Assembly (NCBI GenBank): GCA_902625535.1
Contig: CACOBT010000008.1
Location: 21,987 to 85,986, forward strand
Source of the DNA: an uncultured beta proteobacterium
GTDB lineage: Bacteria; Pseudomonadota; Gammaproteobacteria; Burkholderiales; Burkholderiaceae_A
DNA: 64,000 bases
Reading direction: 5' to 3'
Numbering within the stretch: the stretch's first letter is position 1; each line of letters starts with the position of its first letter. The notes under the pieces are model-generated. The model was not told where the DNA came from, did not search any database, and worked only from the letters and a program-made list of their open reading frames with translations. Shown here piece by piece: positions 26,328-34,842 of the stretch. The position numbers and the translations under genes were made by a program.

Positions 26328-26726
26328 ATGACGTTGAAGTCTGACGAACACGAAGTTAAATATCTATGCGAGATTGAAGCGGAGCCTATTTATTTGGAGG
26401 CACATTCCTCTCCCGAATCTGACAAATATGTTTTTGCATATACGATAAGAATATTAAATACTGGGGGGCATCCCGTGAAATTGGTTAGTAGATATTGGCA
26501 AATCACAGATGCAAATGGCGATGTCCAGGAGGTAGTAGGAGAGGGAGTTGTCGGCCAGCAACCGGTTATTGAGCCGGGAGAAGGGTTTGAGTATACAAGT
26601 AGTGCAGTAATTTCGACCCCAGTGGGGACAATGCAGGGGAAATACAAGATGGTCGCAGAGGACGGTACCCCTTTTGATACTGAAATTCCTGTTTTTCACC
26701 TTCAGATTCCAAGAACTTTGCACTAA
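26328..26726 (+). CDS. apaG: ApaG domain protein
   Basis: A 132-aa protein with the fibronectin-like ApaG fold. Key segments are EPIYLEAHSSPESDKYVFAY, NTGGHPVKLVSRYWQITDANG and EVVGEGVVGQQPVIEPGEGF, then STPVGTMQGKYKMVAEDG. In proteobacteria ApaG is often encoded with KsgA/ApaH; its biochemical role remains unsettled. The ATG at 26328 has a GGAG site 9 bp upstream (TTTGGAGATTATT); an in-frame ATG at 26316 lacks one. It follows the lipocalin gene by 17 bp and marks the last non-photosynthetic gene before the cluster border region. Confidence 0.93.
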   Translation: MTLKSDEHEVKYLCEIEAEPIYLEAHSSPESDKYVFAYTIRILNTGGHPVKLVSRYWQITDANGDVQEVVGEGVVGQQPVIEPGEGFEYTSSAVISTPVGTMQGKYKMVAEDGTPFDTEIPVFHLQIPRTLH

Positions 26727-27011
26727 GGTAATTTTCTTTCAGGTTTTCATGGGAGGTGAATGGATTTATAAGATCGTGGTAGTCATAAACTATGTAATTT
26801 GATATGGCATACTTTTTATTCTTATTTTTAACGACATTACCCATAACACTACTGCGTAACCCAGAAGCAAAATAGTTAGTTTTTGAGCAAAATACAGAAC
26901 ATCAAATTAATGTAACCTGTTTAATTAAAGTCCTTACACATACTGACAAAATTTTTTTGAAAAAAACCTGTTTTGAGGAAAGACATCTCAAAAATAAACT
27001 GATAGAGAGAA

Positions 27012-27620
27012 ATGAACTTATCGATTTTCCCATTAAAGAACTGCTTGTTTCCTGGGGGGGTTTTATCCCTAATGATCTTTGAAATTAGATATTTAAAAAT
27101 GATTAAAAAAGTTAATGATGAGAAAAGTTGTTTTGGGATTGTTCTGCTAAAATCTGGATCCGAAACCGACAAACCTGGGGCAACCGAACAGTTTTATGAC
27201 GTTGGCACAAGAGCTAAAATTATTCAACTTGAAGTTCTACAACCAACACTATTTTCTATTAAGGTCAAGGGTGAGGGACGTTTTAAAATTGAATCGGCTA
27301 ACAAGGGTAAGTATTCCTTGTGGAATGCAGTAGTTAGTGAAATACAGGATGATGACATAGTTCAATTGCCCAAAGAAGTCGAGCGCTTGTCTCATAAACT
27401 CAAAGAGGTGCTTCATTTAAACAAAAATAAAAGTCAATTAAGTAGGGCGGAAATATCTAGTATTAACCAACGATTTGAGGATTCAGGATGGGTCGCAAAT
27501 AGATGGGCTGAGTTATTACCAATTGACATATTACAGAAACAAAATTTACTGGAAGAGAGGGACCCTATGTTGAGATTAAGAAAAATCGATCACATTATTC
27601 AGGGAATGAATGATTTATGA
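27012..27620 (+). CDS. Lon N-terminal (substrate-binding) domain protein
   Basis: A 202-aa protein with only the LonN/PUA-like domain and no ATPase or protease part. It starts MNLSIFPLKNCLFPGGVLSL, then IFEIRYLKMIKKV, CFGIVLLKSG, GTRAKIIQLEV and FSIKVKGEGRFKIES. The C-terminal half is helical and Lon-like (RWAELLPIDILQKQNLLEERDPMLRLRKI). Such stand-alone LonN proteins are common in beta-proteobacteria; their role is unclear, perhaps substrate recognition. It is preceded by 285 bp without recognisable genes and overlaps or abuts the small membrane protein gene ahead of bchI. Confidence 0.85.
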   Translation: MNLSIFPLKNCLFPGGVLSLMIFEIRYLKMIKKVNDEKSCFGIVLLKSGSETDKPGATEQFYDVGTRAKIIQLEVLQPTLFSIKVKGEGRFKIESANKGKYSLWNAVVSEIQDDDIVQLPKEVERLSHKLKEVLHLNKNKSQLSRAEISSINQRFEDSGWVANRWAELLPIDILQKQNLLEERDPMLRLRKIDHIIQGMNDL

Positions 27621-27627
27621 CGTGATA

Positions 27628-27891
27628 ATGATTAGCGAAGATTTTATTCTTGTTTTGGTCGTAGGTATAATAATATTGTCCTGCGTTGAGCTTCTGTTAC
27701 TATTTATTATGAACAAAAGTAAAAATGTTTTTAAAGAAAGTTTTTTTTATAATGTTGTTTCCGGAATTTTTTTAATGGCGTCGTTACTTTGCTTTAGCAA
27801 AGATTACTTTACTTTATGCGTCCTTCTCTTAACATGCTCTGGTCTTTTCCATTTTTTTTCACTAATAACGTTCTTGAAAAGGAAAAGTTAA
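27628..27891 (+). CDS. Small membrane protein of unknown function
   Basis: Not recognised. It encodes 87 aa from ATG 27628, or 93 aa from ATG 27610, which would overlap the previous stop. Three hydrophobic stretches are visible: about residues 5-27 (ILVLVVGIIILSCVELLLLF), about 41-57 (VVSGIFLMASLLCF) and about 60-80 (TLCVLLLTCSGLFHFF). The C-terminus is basic. It sits 4 bp before the bchI start codon, so it is likely expressed with bchI and bchD, but nothing in the sequence ties it to pigment synthesis. Confidence 0.6.
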   Translation: MISEDFILVLVVGIIILSCVELLLLFIMNKSKNVFKESFFYNVVSGIFLMASLLCFSKDYFTLCVLLLTCSGLFHFFSLITFLKRKS

Positions 27892-27895
27892 AGGT

Positions 27896-28912
27896 ATGAG
27901 CATTCATCATTATCCTTTCACGGGTATTATTGGACAAGAAGATATGTGTCTTGCACTAAAGTTATCTGCAATAGATCCGCTTATGGGCGGTGTTTTGGTA
28001 ATGGGTCACAGAGGTACTGGTAAATCAACTGCCATCAGAGCATTGGCTAATGTTCTGCCAAAAATAAAAACGGTGAAAGGTTGTTCATTTAACTGTTATC
28101 CCAAAACGGATTTGGTAAAATGTCCTGACTGTATTTCTAAAGCAAAATTAGTTAGTACCTATAAGAGTGTGCCGGTGGTGAATCTTCCGTTAGGCGCTAC
28201 TGAGGATCGAATTATAGGTTCGCTAGATATTCAAAAGGCCCTGCGAGTCGGTGAAAAGGAATTAGAGCCAGGCCTTCTTGCTAGTGCAAATAGAGGTTTT
28301 TTATATGTAGACGAAGTTAACCTTTTGGATGATCATTTAGTTGATTTACTTATAGACGTTTCAGCCTCAGGTATGAATCGTATTGAAAGAGAAGGTCTAT
28401 CGATTGAACACCCGGCGCAGTTTGTTCTCATAGGAAGTGGCAACCCAGAAGAGGGAGAGCTCAGACCACAGTTACTGGATAGATTTGCCTTTTCTGTAGA
28501 TGTAACCACTCCTGTGAATCTTGAGGAAAGAGTTAAAGTTGTTAAATTGAGGCAGGAGTTTGATGATAGTCCCGAAGATTTTGTAGATAAATGGGCGGCA
28601 AAAGAAAAAACGTTAGAGAGAAAAATCAGGGCTGCACGGATAAAACTTGACAAAATAGAACTGCCAGAAAAAACCCTTGAAAAAATTGCGGAGCTTTGTC
28701 TAGCGCTAAAAACTGATGGACTCAGGGGGGAGCTTTCCCTAAGTAAAGCCTCCAGAGCTTATGCGGCTTTGAACGGCAGATTATCGGTCACGGAGGATCA
28801 TGTCAAACGTGTGGCTGTAATGTCATTAAGACATCGTTTGAGAAGAGATCCGCTGGACGATTCAAGTTCTGATATTCGTGTGACAAAAATAATATCAGAA
28901 CTATTTGACTAA
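27896..28912 (+). CDS. bchI: Magnesium chelatase ATPase subunit I
   Basis: AAA+ subunit that forms hexamers and powers Mg insertion into protoporphyrin IX with BchD and BchH. The 338-aa protein starts with YPFTGIIGQEDMCLALKLSAIDP, has Walker A MGHRGTGKST at about residues 36-45, the CPDC insert typical of BchI, ATEDRIIGSLDI, Walker B FLYVDEVNLLDDHLVD, and SGNPEEGELRPQLLDRFAFSVDV with the arginine finger region. It follows an AAAGGT site. It opens the photosynthesis gene cluster at this end, followed by bchD after 12 bp. Confidence 0.96.
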   Translation: MSIHHYPFTGIIGQEDMCLALKLSAIDPLMGGVLVMGHRGTGKSTAIRALANVLPKIKTVKGCSFNCYPKTDLVKCPDCISKAKLVSTYKSVPVVNLPLGATEDRIIGSLDIQKALRVGEKELEPGLLASANRGFLYVDEVNLLDDHLVDLLIDVSASGMNRIEREGLSIEHPAQFVLIGSGNPEEGELRPQLLDRFAFSVDVTTPVNLEERVKVVKLRQEFDDSPEDFVDKWAAKEKTLERKIRAARIKLDKIELPEKTLEKIAELCLALKTDGLRGELSLSKASRAYAALNGRLSVTEDHVKRVAVMSLRHRLRRDPLDDSSSDIRVTKIISELFD

Positions 28913-28924
28913 GAAAAATTTTTT

Positions 28925-30733
28925 GTGCTGGCTAAATATATATTAAAAATCTTCAGTGTTTGTCCCCATAAACTGGGTGGGGTAAGAATCGAAATACCGC
29001 ATTTTGAGTACCGACGAATCTTAATTAATTCATTAACGAGTATTCTTCCTGCGAGAATGAATATTTCTTCGATACCGTGCGATGTTTCTTCGGAACATTT
29101 AGTAGGAGGAGTTGATTTCCTAAGCTCTCTGCGAGAGGGACGTACGATTTATCAAAAGGGTTTGCTTACCCGAAATAAAAGTGGTAGCCAGATACTGATA
29201 CTAAACTTGACGAGAGATTTAGATTTAAGAGTTTCTAATTTATTATCCAAAGAGTTAGACAAGACCATTGGGGAGACTAATAAAAAAGCCGATGGATTTA
29301 ATTCACTTGTTGTGTTTGAAGAGCAATCTTTCAAAGGGGAGGATAATAATCAAAAGCTTCCGATTGCAATTAGTGAAAGATTAGCGCTCACGATACTTAG
29401 CAACGAATTGGCAGAGGATTGTAATCTTGAAAATTTGATGATGACGAAACAGGAAGTCCTTTCAGTAGCCAATGCAAGAAAGATTTTTCCGGAAGTGTCG
29501 CTTGATGATACGCAGTTATCGATTTTAGTTGGTGTATCATCTGAATTAGCAGTTGAGGGTTTTCGTCAGATTTTTTATGCAATCTCTGTAGCCAAAGCTA
29601 TTGCTGCTTTAGACGAGAGAATACAGGTTAATGATGAGGATATTAAAACAGCTGTCTCGCTGGTATTTTTTTTGAAAGCAAAGTCATTACCTCCTCAAGA
29701 AAAAGGTCAAGAGAGTACTGAGGATGAAGATACTGATAGTTTGGATGAAGGAGCCCCTGAAAGAAATGATAATATTTCTGATTCGGATTTATTAGGCGAC
29801 GATTTGAAAAAAGACAAGAGGCTTAATTCCAGAAACAAGTCAGAGCAAGACGAGGAGGAAAGTATTGACGCATCTATACAAAATGCGGTTCTTTCTAAAA
29901 AATTTTTGCAGACAATTTTAGCTAGTGAACTGTCCAAACGTTTGAACAAAAATCCTTTGTTTGGACGAGGGAAAACCATCGCAAGAAATACAAATAGTGG
30001 AAAAAACTTCTCATCAATGAGATGGAAAAAGGGTTCCCCTAATAAACTTAAGATTATTGATTCCATACAGGCGGCTCTTCCTTATCAAGTTCACCGACGA
30101 ACTCTACAATACTCTAATAAACATATGCTGTTACACATATTACCCGAGGATTTACGTGTCTCAAAAAGACGAAACCGAGTTCGAAACACCACAATTTTTT
30201 TGGTTGATGCGTCCGGTTCTTCTGCAATGCGAAGGCTAGGAGAGGCGAAAGGAGCTGTAGAACTCTTGCTATCTGAGTGTTACATAAGGAGGGATGAAGT
30301 TGCACTGATATCATTCAGAGGAAAACGCACTGACTTGCTATTAGAGCCAACTAGATCTCTTGTTAGAGCGAAGAAATGTCTTAGGGGATTAAAAGGTGGA
30401 GGCGGTACTCCAATGTCCCTGGCATTGGACCATGCGTTCGGATTGTGTTCCTCCGAGTTAAATCAAGGGAAAATCCCCGTGCTAGTAATTCTCAGTGATG
30501 GTGGAGCGAATGTTACCAAAAGTGGATTAGGAGGTAGGCAAGAGGCATTTAAGGAATCTATTCAGAGTGCAGAATTATTTTTAAGGTCGAGTATTAATTC
30601 AGTATTTATTGATATTGCTGATAATCCTGCATCTCAAACCAAGCTACTAGCCGACAAACTTGGAGCAACTTATTTTGCGCTACCAAGAGCTAATTCGAAA
30701 AAAATATTAGATACCGTTACTACGCTCCGGTAA
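28925..30733 (+). CDS. bchD: Magnesium chelatase subunit D
   Basis: Platform subunit of Mg-chelatase linking the BchI ring to BchH. The 602-aa protein has a degenerate AAA+ domain in its first ~260 residues without a clear Walker A, then an acidic linker (about 263-325, rich in E, D and S), and a C-terminal von Willebrand A integrin-like domain. The MIDAS site is FLVDASGSSA near residue 426, with GGGGTPMSLALDHAF and ILSDGGAN completing it. The start is GTG 28925. The 3' end overlaps the convergent bchO by 27 bp. Confidence 0.95.
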   Translation: MLAKYILKIFSVCPHKLGGVRIEIPHFEYRRILINSLTSILPARMNISSIPCDVSSEHLVGGVDFLSSLREGRTIYQKGLLTRNKSGSQILILNLTRDLDLRVSNLLSKELDKTIGETNKKADGFNSLVVFEEQSFKGEDNNQKLPIAISERLALTILSNELAEDCNLENLMMTKQEVLSVANARKIFPEVSLDDTQLSILVGVSSELAVEGFRQIFYAISVAKAIAALDERIQVNDEDIKTAVSLVFFLKAKSLPPQEKGQESTEDEDTDSLDEGAPERNDNISDSDLLGDDLKKDKRLNSRNKSEQDEEESIDASIQNAVLSKKFLQTILASELSKRLNKNPLFGRGKTIARNTNSGKNFSSMRWKKGSPNKLKIIDSIQAALPYQVHRRTLQYSNKHMLLHILPEDLRVSKRRNRVRNTTIFLVDASGSSAMRRLGEAKGAVELLLSECYIRRDEVALISFRGKRTDLLLEPTRSLVRAKKCLRGLKGGGGTPMSLALDHAFGLCSSELNQGKIPVLVILSDGGANVTKSGLGGRQEAFKESIQSAELFLRSSINSVFIDIADNPASQTKLLADKLGATYFALPRANSKKILDTVTTLR

Positions 30734-31576
30734 TTCCGTCATGATTAATTTACAAAGGTCTGAAGAATGTGTTTCGTTTAATAAATGTCCGCCATCAAGC
30801 TCTGAAACTTTTGCTCCCGGAAAGTATTTTGCAAAGATTTCTTTTATTTTGTCTATTGGTATCCAATAATCCCTAACCCCTATTATAAAAAAAAATTTTG
30901 TTCTTACAGAATTTACGTTTTGAAGGACGCTCAACACATCTGTTTCTGCCATGAAGCTCAGCGCTCCTTGCAAATGACCTTTGTTATTAAAAAGTCGTTT
31001 ATATCTTTCCCTTTTGCTCGGATCTTCTAGGTCAGAGCCTGTCGAATCCAGAAGTTTATTTATTATTGAGGAATTGTTTATAATTTTGGATAACCAGGAA
31101 ATCGTAGGTCTCGACGTGATAAAAGGACTTACTAAAGGGCTTAGTGCCATAGTGAAATGTAATGGGGGAGGGATTAGCGAGGGATTGATACCGATAATAT
31201 TTTCCACTTCAATTTCTTGGTTATAAATTAACAATTCTATTGCTAACGTTGTGCCCGCCGAGTGTCCGACAATTGTTCTTATTTTTTTTATATTCAAAAA
31301 TTCAAACAATCTACTAAGTTCTTTTGCAATATTTCGCAGGCTCAATTTGAAGTTTTTTTTACTTTGGGATTTTCCATGACCTGGCAAATCCAAGGATAAC
31401 GTAACAAACCTATTGTTTAATTCCGCGGACAATTCATCCCAGCATTCACTGCTCCCACCCGTTCCGTGAAGGAAAAGAAGCAGGTTATCAGGCGTATGAG
31501 AAGATTTAGACGTCACGCAAAACCATGTAACGTTTTCCGTTTTAATCCACCTAGCTTTTCGTTCTTCCTTAATCAT
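30707..31576 (-). CDS. bchO: Alpha/beta hydrolase BchO, Mg-chelatase-associated
   Basis: A 289-aa alpha/beta hydrolase with oxyanion region LLFLHGTGGSSECWDEL, nucleophile elbow VGHSAGTTLA and a late Asp/His pair (GVRDYWIPID, LDGGHLLNETH). BchO is found with bchI-bchD in purple bacteria and is thought to help the Mg-chelatase step, though its reaction is not settled. Here it is inverted relative to bchID and overlaps bchD by 27 bp. I start at ATG 31576; the frame stays open to 31654, but its first codons would be read from a PpsR operator, so the longer start is unlikely. Confidence 0.88.
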   Translation of the reverse strand: MIKEERKARWIKTENVTWFCVTSKSSHTPDNLLLFLHGTGGSSECWDELSAELNNRFVTLSLDLPGHGKSQSKKNFKLSLRNIAKELSRLFEFLNIKKIRTIVGHSAGTTLAIELLIYNQEIEVENIIGINPSLIPPPLHFTMALSPLVSPFITSRPTISWLSKIINNSSIINKLLDSTGSDLEDPSKRERYKRLFNNKGHLQGALSFMAETDVLSVLQNVNSVRTKFFFIIGVRDYWIPIDKIKEIFAKYFPGAKVSELDGGHLLNETHSSDLCKLIMTELPERSNGI

Positions 31577-31610
31577 GTCTTTTTGTTTATTTATTATAAA
31601 ATTTTCAAGA

Positions 31611-31653
31611 TGTAAAGTTATTTTTACATAATTTATGTCAATATGAATTGACA
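31611..31653. promoter_or_regulatory. Two PpsR/CrtJ operators between bchO and crtE
   Basis: Two exact TGT-N12-ACA sites: TGTAAAGTTATTTTTACA at 31611-31628 and TGTCAATATGAATTGACA at 31636-31653, 7 bp apart. Both are inverted repeats around the consensus. They occupy the gap between divergent bchO and crtE, so both genes could be controlled together by PpsR (encoded at 52162-53559). Paired, closely spaced sites are how PpsR/CrtJ is known to bind cooperatively. Confidence 0.8.
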
Positions 31654-31708
31654 TATGCTGGTTTTTTCTTTTTAATCAATAATTCGACAAATTATAGATT
31701 GGGTGTAC

Positions 31709-32602
31709 ATGAAATCTGAAAGTATTCTTGAATTGCATCTAAAACATGCATTGTCGAAATGTGGCAGTCCTGGTTCGCCTCAAAGGTTGCATATGGCAAT
31801 GCAACACGCTGTTTTTCCTGGTGGAGCGCGAATTAGGCCCCGACTTTGTCTTGCTATAGCGGATTCTTTTGACAATTATGATAAGCAATTGGCTATAGCA
31901 GCGGCAGTTGCTATTGAGTTTTTGCACTGTGCTTCCCTGGTTCACGATGATTTGCCTTGTTTTGACGATGCAGATCAAAGAAGGGGTAAGCTTTCAGTCC
32001 ACAAAGCATTTGATGAAAGGCTCGCTATTTTGGCGGGCGATGCACTTATCGTGGAGGCCTTCCGTCATTTGAATAGTTGTGAAACAAACCACTTTACTCG
32101 GCTTAGGTTGGTCCTTGATTTGGTTACAAAATCAGTCGGAAGTGTCTCCGGAATAATAGCTGGGCAGGCATGGGAATGTGAAAGGAAAGCATCTCTTGAA
32201 CAGTACCAGAGAGAAAAAACTGGGGCACTATTTGAGGCAGCAGTTATGTCAGGGGCTGCTTCGGCTGGCAGTGAAATTGAGGATTGGCGTCTCTTCGGTG
32301 AAAAGTTAGGGGAGGCTTATCAAGTAGCAGATGATATCCGTGATGTAATTGCGCATCCTTCAGAGGTCGGTAAACCTACCGGCAGAGATGAAGTTTTGGG
32401 AAGAATGAGTTCGGCAAGAGAGCTTGGGCTTTCGGGAGCCGTGGCGTACTTTGATAACTTAATAGATGAAGTTGTTGCCTCGGTACCAAAGTTCAATAAT
32501 AATGAAAAACTAACAATTTTAATTAGAAATGAAGCTATGCGTCTTGTCCCTAAAAAAGGGCGCATAAAGATTCAAAAAATTGACAGTAAAGCATTTCTGT
32601 AG
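31709..32602 (+). CDS. crtE: Geranylgeranyl diphosphate synthase
   Basis: Chain-length prenyltransferase that makes C20 geranylgeranyl diphosphate for carotenoids and the bacteriochlorophyll tail. The 297-aa protein has GGARIRPRLCLAIAD, the first Asp-rich motif LVHDDLPCFDDADQRRG, GDALIVEAF, GSVSGIIAGQAWE, EKTGALFEAAV and the second motif QVADDIRDVI. The start is ATG 31709. It could be taken for farnesyl diphosphate synthase by sequence alone; position in the cluster next to crtF supports crtE. PpsR operators lie upstream. Confidence 0.9.
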   Translation: MKSESILELHLKHALSKCGSPGSPQRLHMAMQHAVFPGGARIRPRLCLAIADSFDNYDKQLAIAAAVAIEFLHCASLVHDDLPCFDDADQRRGKLSVHKAFDERLAILAGDALIVEAFRHLNSCETNHFTRLRLVLDLVTKSVGSVSGIIAGQAWECERKASLEQYQREKTGALFEAAVMSGAASAGSEIEDWRLFGEKLGEAYQVADDIRDVIAHPSEVGKPTGRDEVLGRMSSARELGLSGAVAYFDNLIDEVVASVPKFNNNEKLTILIRNEAMRLVPKKGRIKIQKIDSKAFL

Positions 32603-32623
32603 AACTAGCTTACGAGAAGTAAA

Positions 32624-33763
32624 TTGAAATTCCGCACTAATTTTTTTGTTTCGATAAAGAGAAGAATTATGCGTAGAGTTTTTCAATCGGATAGGCTTAA
32701 ACGTAGTCTTGAGAAGTCTTTTTTTGTAAGATATTTTGTCCATCGTCAGGCATTGCGCGCTTTTGACCTAATGGCTGGATTCGTTTATTCCCAAATTTTA
32801 CTGTCCTGTGTCAAGTTAGATCTTTTTAATTTTCTTAAGGATGGTGCAAAAAGTTTTGATGAGGTATTTCGTTTTCTAAACTTAGAGTCGGAAAGGTTTG
32901 ACTGTCTGATAAAAGGCGCTTGTGCGATAGGGTTGATTGAACAAGATGAGTCTGATTCAATAGATCTTAGTTTAAAAGGCCATATATTTGCGCAGGACAA
33001 GGGTTTAGTTGCATTAATCTTGCACCATGAAATTTTTTACAAAGACCTAACTGAGCCAGTGGCCTTCCTCAGAAATAAAGACACAGAAACTTCTCTGAAT
33101 AGGTACTGGGGCTATGTTGAGCAAAGAGGGTCAGTTCAAAATAGTATTAAGATTAAAAAAAAAGAAAATGCCCGAAAATATAGCGAGTTAATGGCACTTT
33201 CTCAACCCATGGTAACGGACCAACTAATCTCCGCATATAATTTTCGGAGGCACACTGCAATACTTGATGTTGGGGGAGGAAAAGCAAGTTTTTCAATTCG
33301 CCTCGCAGAACTTATTCCCGGTATAAAAGTAGCTAACCTTGATCTTCCAGAAGTTTGTGAAGAGGCAAAAAAAAATGTTCGTCAAGCGGAATTGGTGAGC
33401 ACTGTCCGGATAATTTCAAGTAATTTTTTCGAAGAAGAACTTCCATATGGTTATGACTTAATAACCCTAATCCGGGTATTGTATGATCATTCAGAAGAAA
33501 ATGTTAAAAAACTGTTAAGGATGGTGAGAGCGTCACTTCCAGAACACGGTAAGCTGTTGATAGCAGAGCCCATGGCGAACTCCTCAAAATTTGGATCAAG
33601 TGCCGATGCATATTTTTGGTTCTATTTGACATTAATGGGAAGAGGTAAGCCACGAACATCAGAGGAGCTAATTAAGCTCTTACGAAATTGCGGTTTTTCG
33701 AAAGCACGTTGTTTAAAAACGACGTTACCCATTCAGACTGGGATAGTATTGGCAGAAGCATAG
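32624..33763 (+). CDS. crtF: Hydroxyneurosporene / demethylspheroidene O-methyltransferase
   Basis: SAM-dependent methyltransferase that forms the 1-methoxy group of spheroidene-type carotenoids. The 379-aa protein has an N-terminal dimerisation/winged-helix region (ALRAFDLMAGFVYSQILLSCVKLDLFNFL) and a C-terminal Rossmann fold with ILDVGGGKASFSIRLAEL as the SAM-binding loop, followed by ANLDLPEVCEEAK and LITLIRVLYDHSEENVKKLL. This is the O-methyltransferase 2 family layout of CrtF. The start is TTG 32624 behind a GAGAAG-like site. It follows crtE by 21 bp. Confidence 0.92.
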   Translation: MKFRTNFFVSIKRRIMRRVFQSDRLKRSLEKSFFVRYFVHRQALRAFDLMAGFVYSQILLSCVKLDLFNFLKDGAKSFDEVFRFLNLESERFDCLIKGACAIGLIEQDESDSIDLSLKGHIFAQDKGLVALILHHEIFYKDLTEPVAFLRNKDTETSLNRYWGYVEQRGSVQNSIKIKKKENARKYSELMALSQPMVTDQLISAYNFRRHTAILDVGGGKASFSIRLAELIPGIKVANLDLPEVCEEAKKNVRQAELVSTVRIISSNFFEEELPYGYDLITLIRVLYDHSEENVKKLLRMVRASLPEHGKLLIAEPMANSSKFGSSADAYFWFYLTLMGRGKPRTSEELIKLLRNCGFSKARCLKTTLPIQTGIVLAEA

Positions 33764-33814
33764 TGTGACATATTTTCATCACCTTTCTTTGTTGTGGTGC
33801 AAAAAATAAATTCA

Positions 33815-33843
33815 TTGACAAGGTATTTGATTTTACTGATACT
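33815..33843 (+). promoter_or_regulatory. Probable sigma-70 promoter of the bchCXYZ-puf operon
   Basis: A -35 TTGACA (33815-33820), 17-bp spacer and -10-like GATACT (33838-33843) lie about 56 bp before bchC. The predicted transcription start, near 33850, falls on the first PpsR operator, which suits repression by occlusion. No other promoter-like pair was noticed in the 135-bp crtF-bchC gap. Confidence 0.6.
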
Positions 33844-33848
33844 TACTA

Positions 33849-33892
33849 TGTAAAGGTATCTTTACAGACAAAAATGTTAATGAAAGTTTACA
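33849..33892. promoter_or_regulatory. Two PpsR/CrtJ operators upstream of bchC
   Basis: TGTAAAGGTATCTTTACA at 33849-33866 is a perfect 18-bp palindrome of the TGT-N12-ACA form. TGTTAATGAAAGTTTACA at 33875-33892 is a second match 8 bp further on and ends 6 bp before the bchC ATG. Together they cover the predicted start site and leader of the bchCXYZ-puf transcript. Confidence 0.82.
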
Positions 33893-33898
33893 CATAGA

Positions 33899-34840
33899 AT
33901 GATTGAAAACAAAGCATCTGTTGTGTTGTTAAAAAAACCAGGCGAAATTAGGGTTGAGCAAATTAATTTGGACCCTTTAACGGAAAACGATCTATTGGTA
34001 GAAAACTTTTTTAGCGGAATAAGTTCTGGGACCGAACGGCTTCTTTACGAGGGGAGGATGCCTGCTTTTCCAGGAATGGGTTATCCATTAGTCCCTGGCT
34101 ATGAATGTTTTGGAAAAATTTTAGATTGCGCAAAAACATCAGGCTTTGAAGAAGGTGAAACTGTCTTCGTACCTGGTGCAACATGCTACGGAGATGTCAA
34201 GGGTTTGTTTGGGGGTGCCTCATCACACCTAGTAGTGAATAAAGAGCGTGTAATTAGAATGCCTTTTGACATGGGAAGGGAAAATGTTTTGCTGGCGTTG
34301 GCTGCCACTGCTCACCATAGTTTTGAAGGAAACCATACGCCTGATCTTATTATTGGACATGGGGCCCTAGGTCGTTTGTTGGCTCGTTTGACAGTTTTGC
34401 GAGGAAAATCTCCCGTTGTTGTTGAAAAATTGCCAATTAGAAGGAATGGCGCTTCGGGGTACAACGTTTGTTCTCCTGAAGAGGTGATTGGAAAACAATT
34501 CAGTTGTATTGCGGATGTTAGCGGCGATCTAAGTCAACTCGATTTCCTTGTAAGTCTACTCAGACCAGGGGGGGAAGTAGTTTTAGCAGGTTTTTATCAG
34601 AATTCAATTTCTTTTGACTTCGTACCGGCCTTTCTGAAAGAGGCGAGAGTAAGAGTTTCTGCACAATGGAAACAGAGCGATCTAAACGCAGTCGCCGATT
34701 TAGTTACTTCCAAAAAGTTAAAGCTTGACGATCTAATAAGTCATGAGGTTTCAGCGGAAAATGCTCACTATGCGTATGAAACTGCTTTCAATGATACGAG
34801 TTGCTTAAAGATGGTAATTGATTGGAAAGGGTTTCACTAA
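33899..34840 (+). CDS. bchC: Bacteriochlorophyllide a C3-hydroxyethyl dehydrogenase
   Basis: Oxidises the 3-hydroxyethyl group to acetyl late in bacteriochlorophyll a synthesis. The 313-aa medium-chain dehydrogenase-like protein has FFSGISSGTERLLYEGRMP, PGMGYPLVPGYECFGKI, ATAHHSFEG and a short NAD-binding half with LIIGHGALGRLLARL. It lacks the usual zinc-site Cys cluster of alcohol dehydrogenases, as is normal for BchC. It is the first gene of the bchCXYZ-puf superoperon and is preceded by two PpsR operators. No clear Shine-Dalgarno site precedes the ATG. Confidence 0.93.
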   Translation: MIENKASVVLLKKPGEIRVEQINLDPLTENDLLVENFFSGISSGTERLLYEGRMPAFPGMGYPLVPGYECFGKILDCAKTSGFEEGETVFVPGATCYGDVKGLFGGASSHLVVNKERVIRMPFDMGRENVLLALAATAHHSFEGNHTPDLIIGHGALGRLLARLTVLRGKSPVVVEKLPIRRNGASGYNVCSPEEVIGKQFSCIADVSGDLSQLDFLVSLLRPGGEVVLAGFYQNSISFDFVPAFLKEARVRVSAQWKQSDLNAVADLVTSKKLKLDDLISHEVSAENAHYAYETAFNDTSCLKMVIDWKGFH

Positions 34841-34842
34841 TT

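Noticed and set aside
26727..27011. Possible gene or operator between apaG and the LonN gene
   Set aside because: No ORF over about 20 codons with a start signal, no TGT-N12-ACA site and no strong hairpin was seen in this 285-bp AT-rich gap.
31577..31654. Extended BchO N-terminus from ATG 31654
   Set aside because: Its first codons are the PpsR operator and the residues do not resemble BchO; ATG 31576 starts just ahead of the conserved domain.
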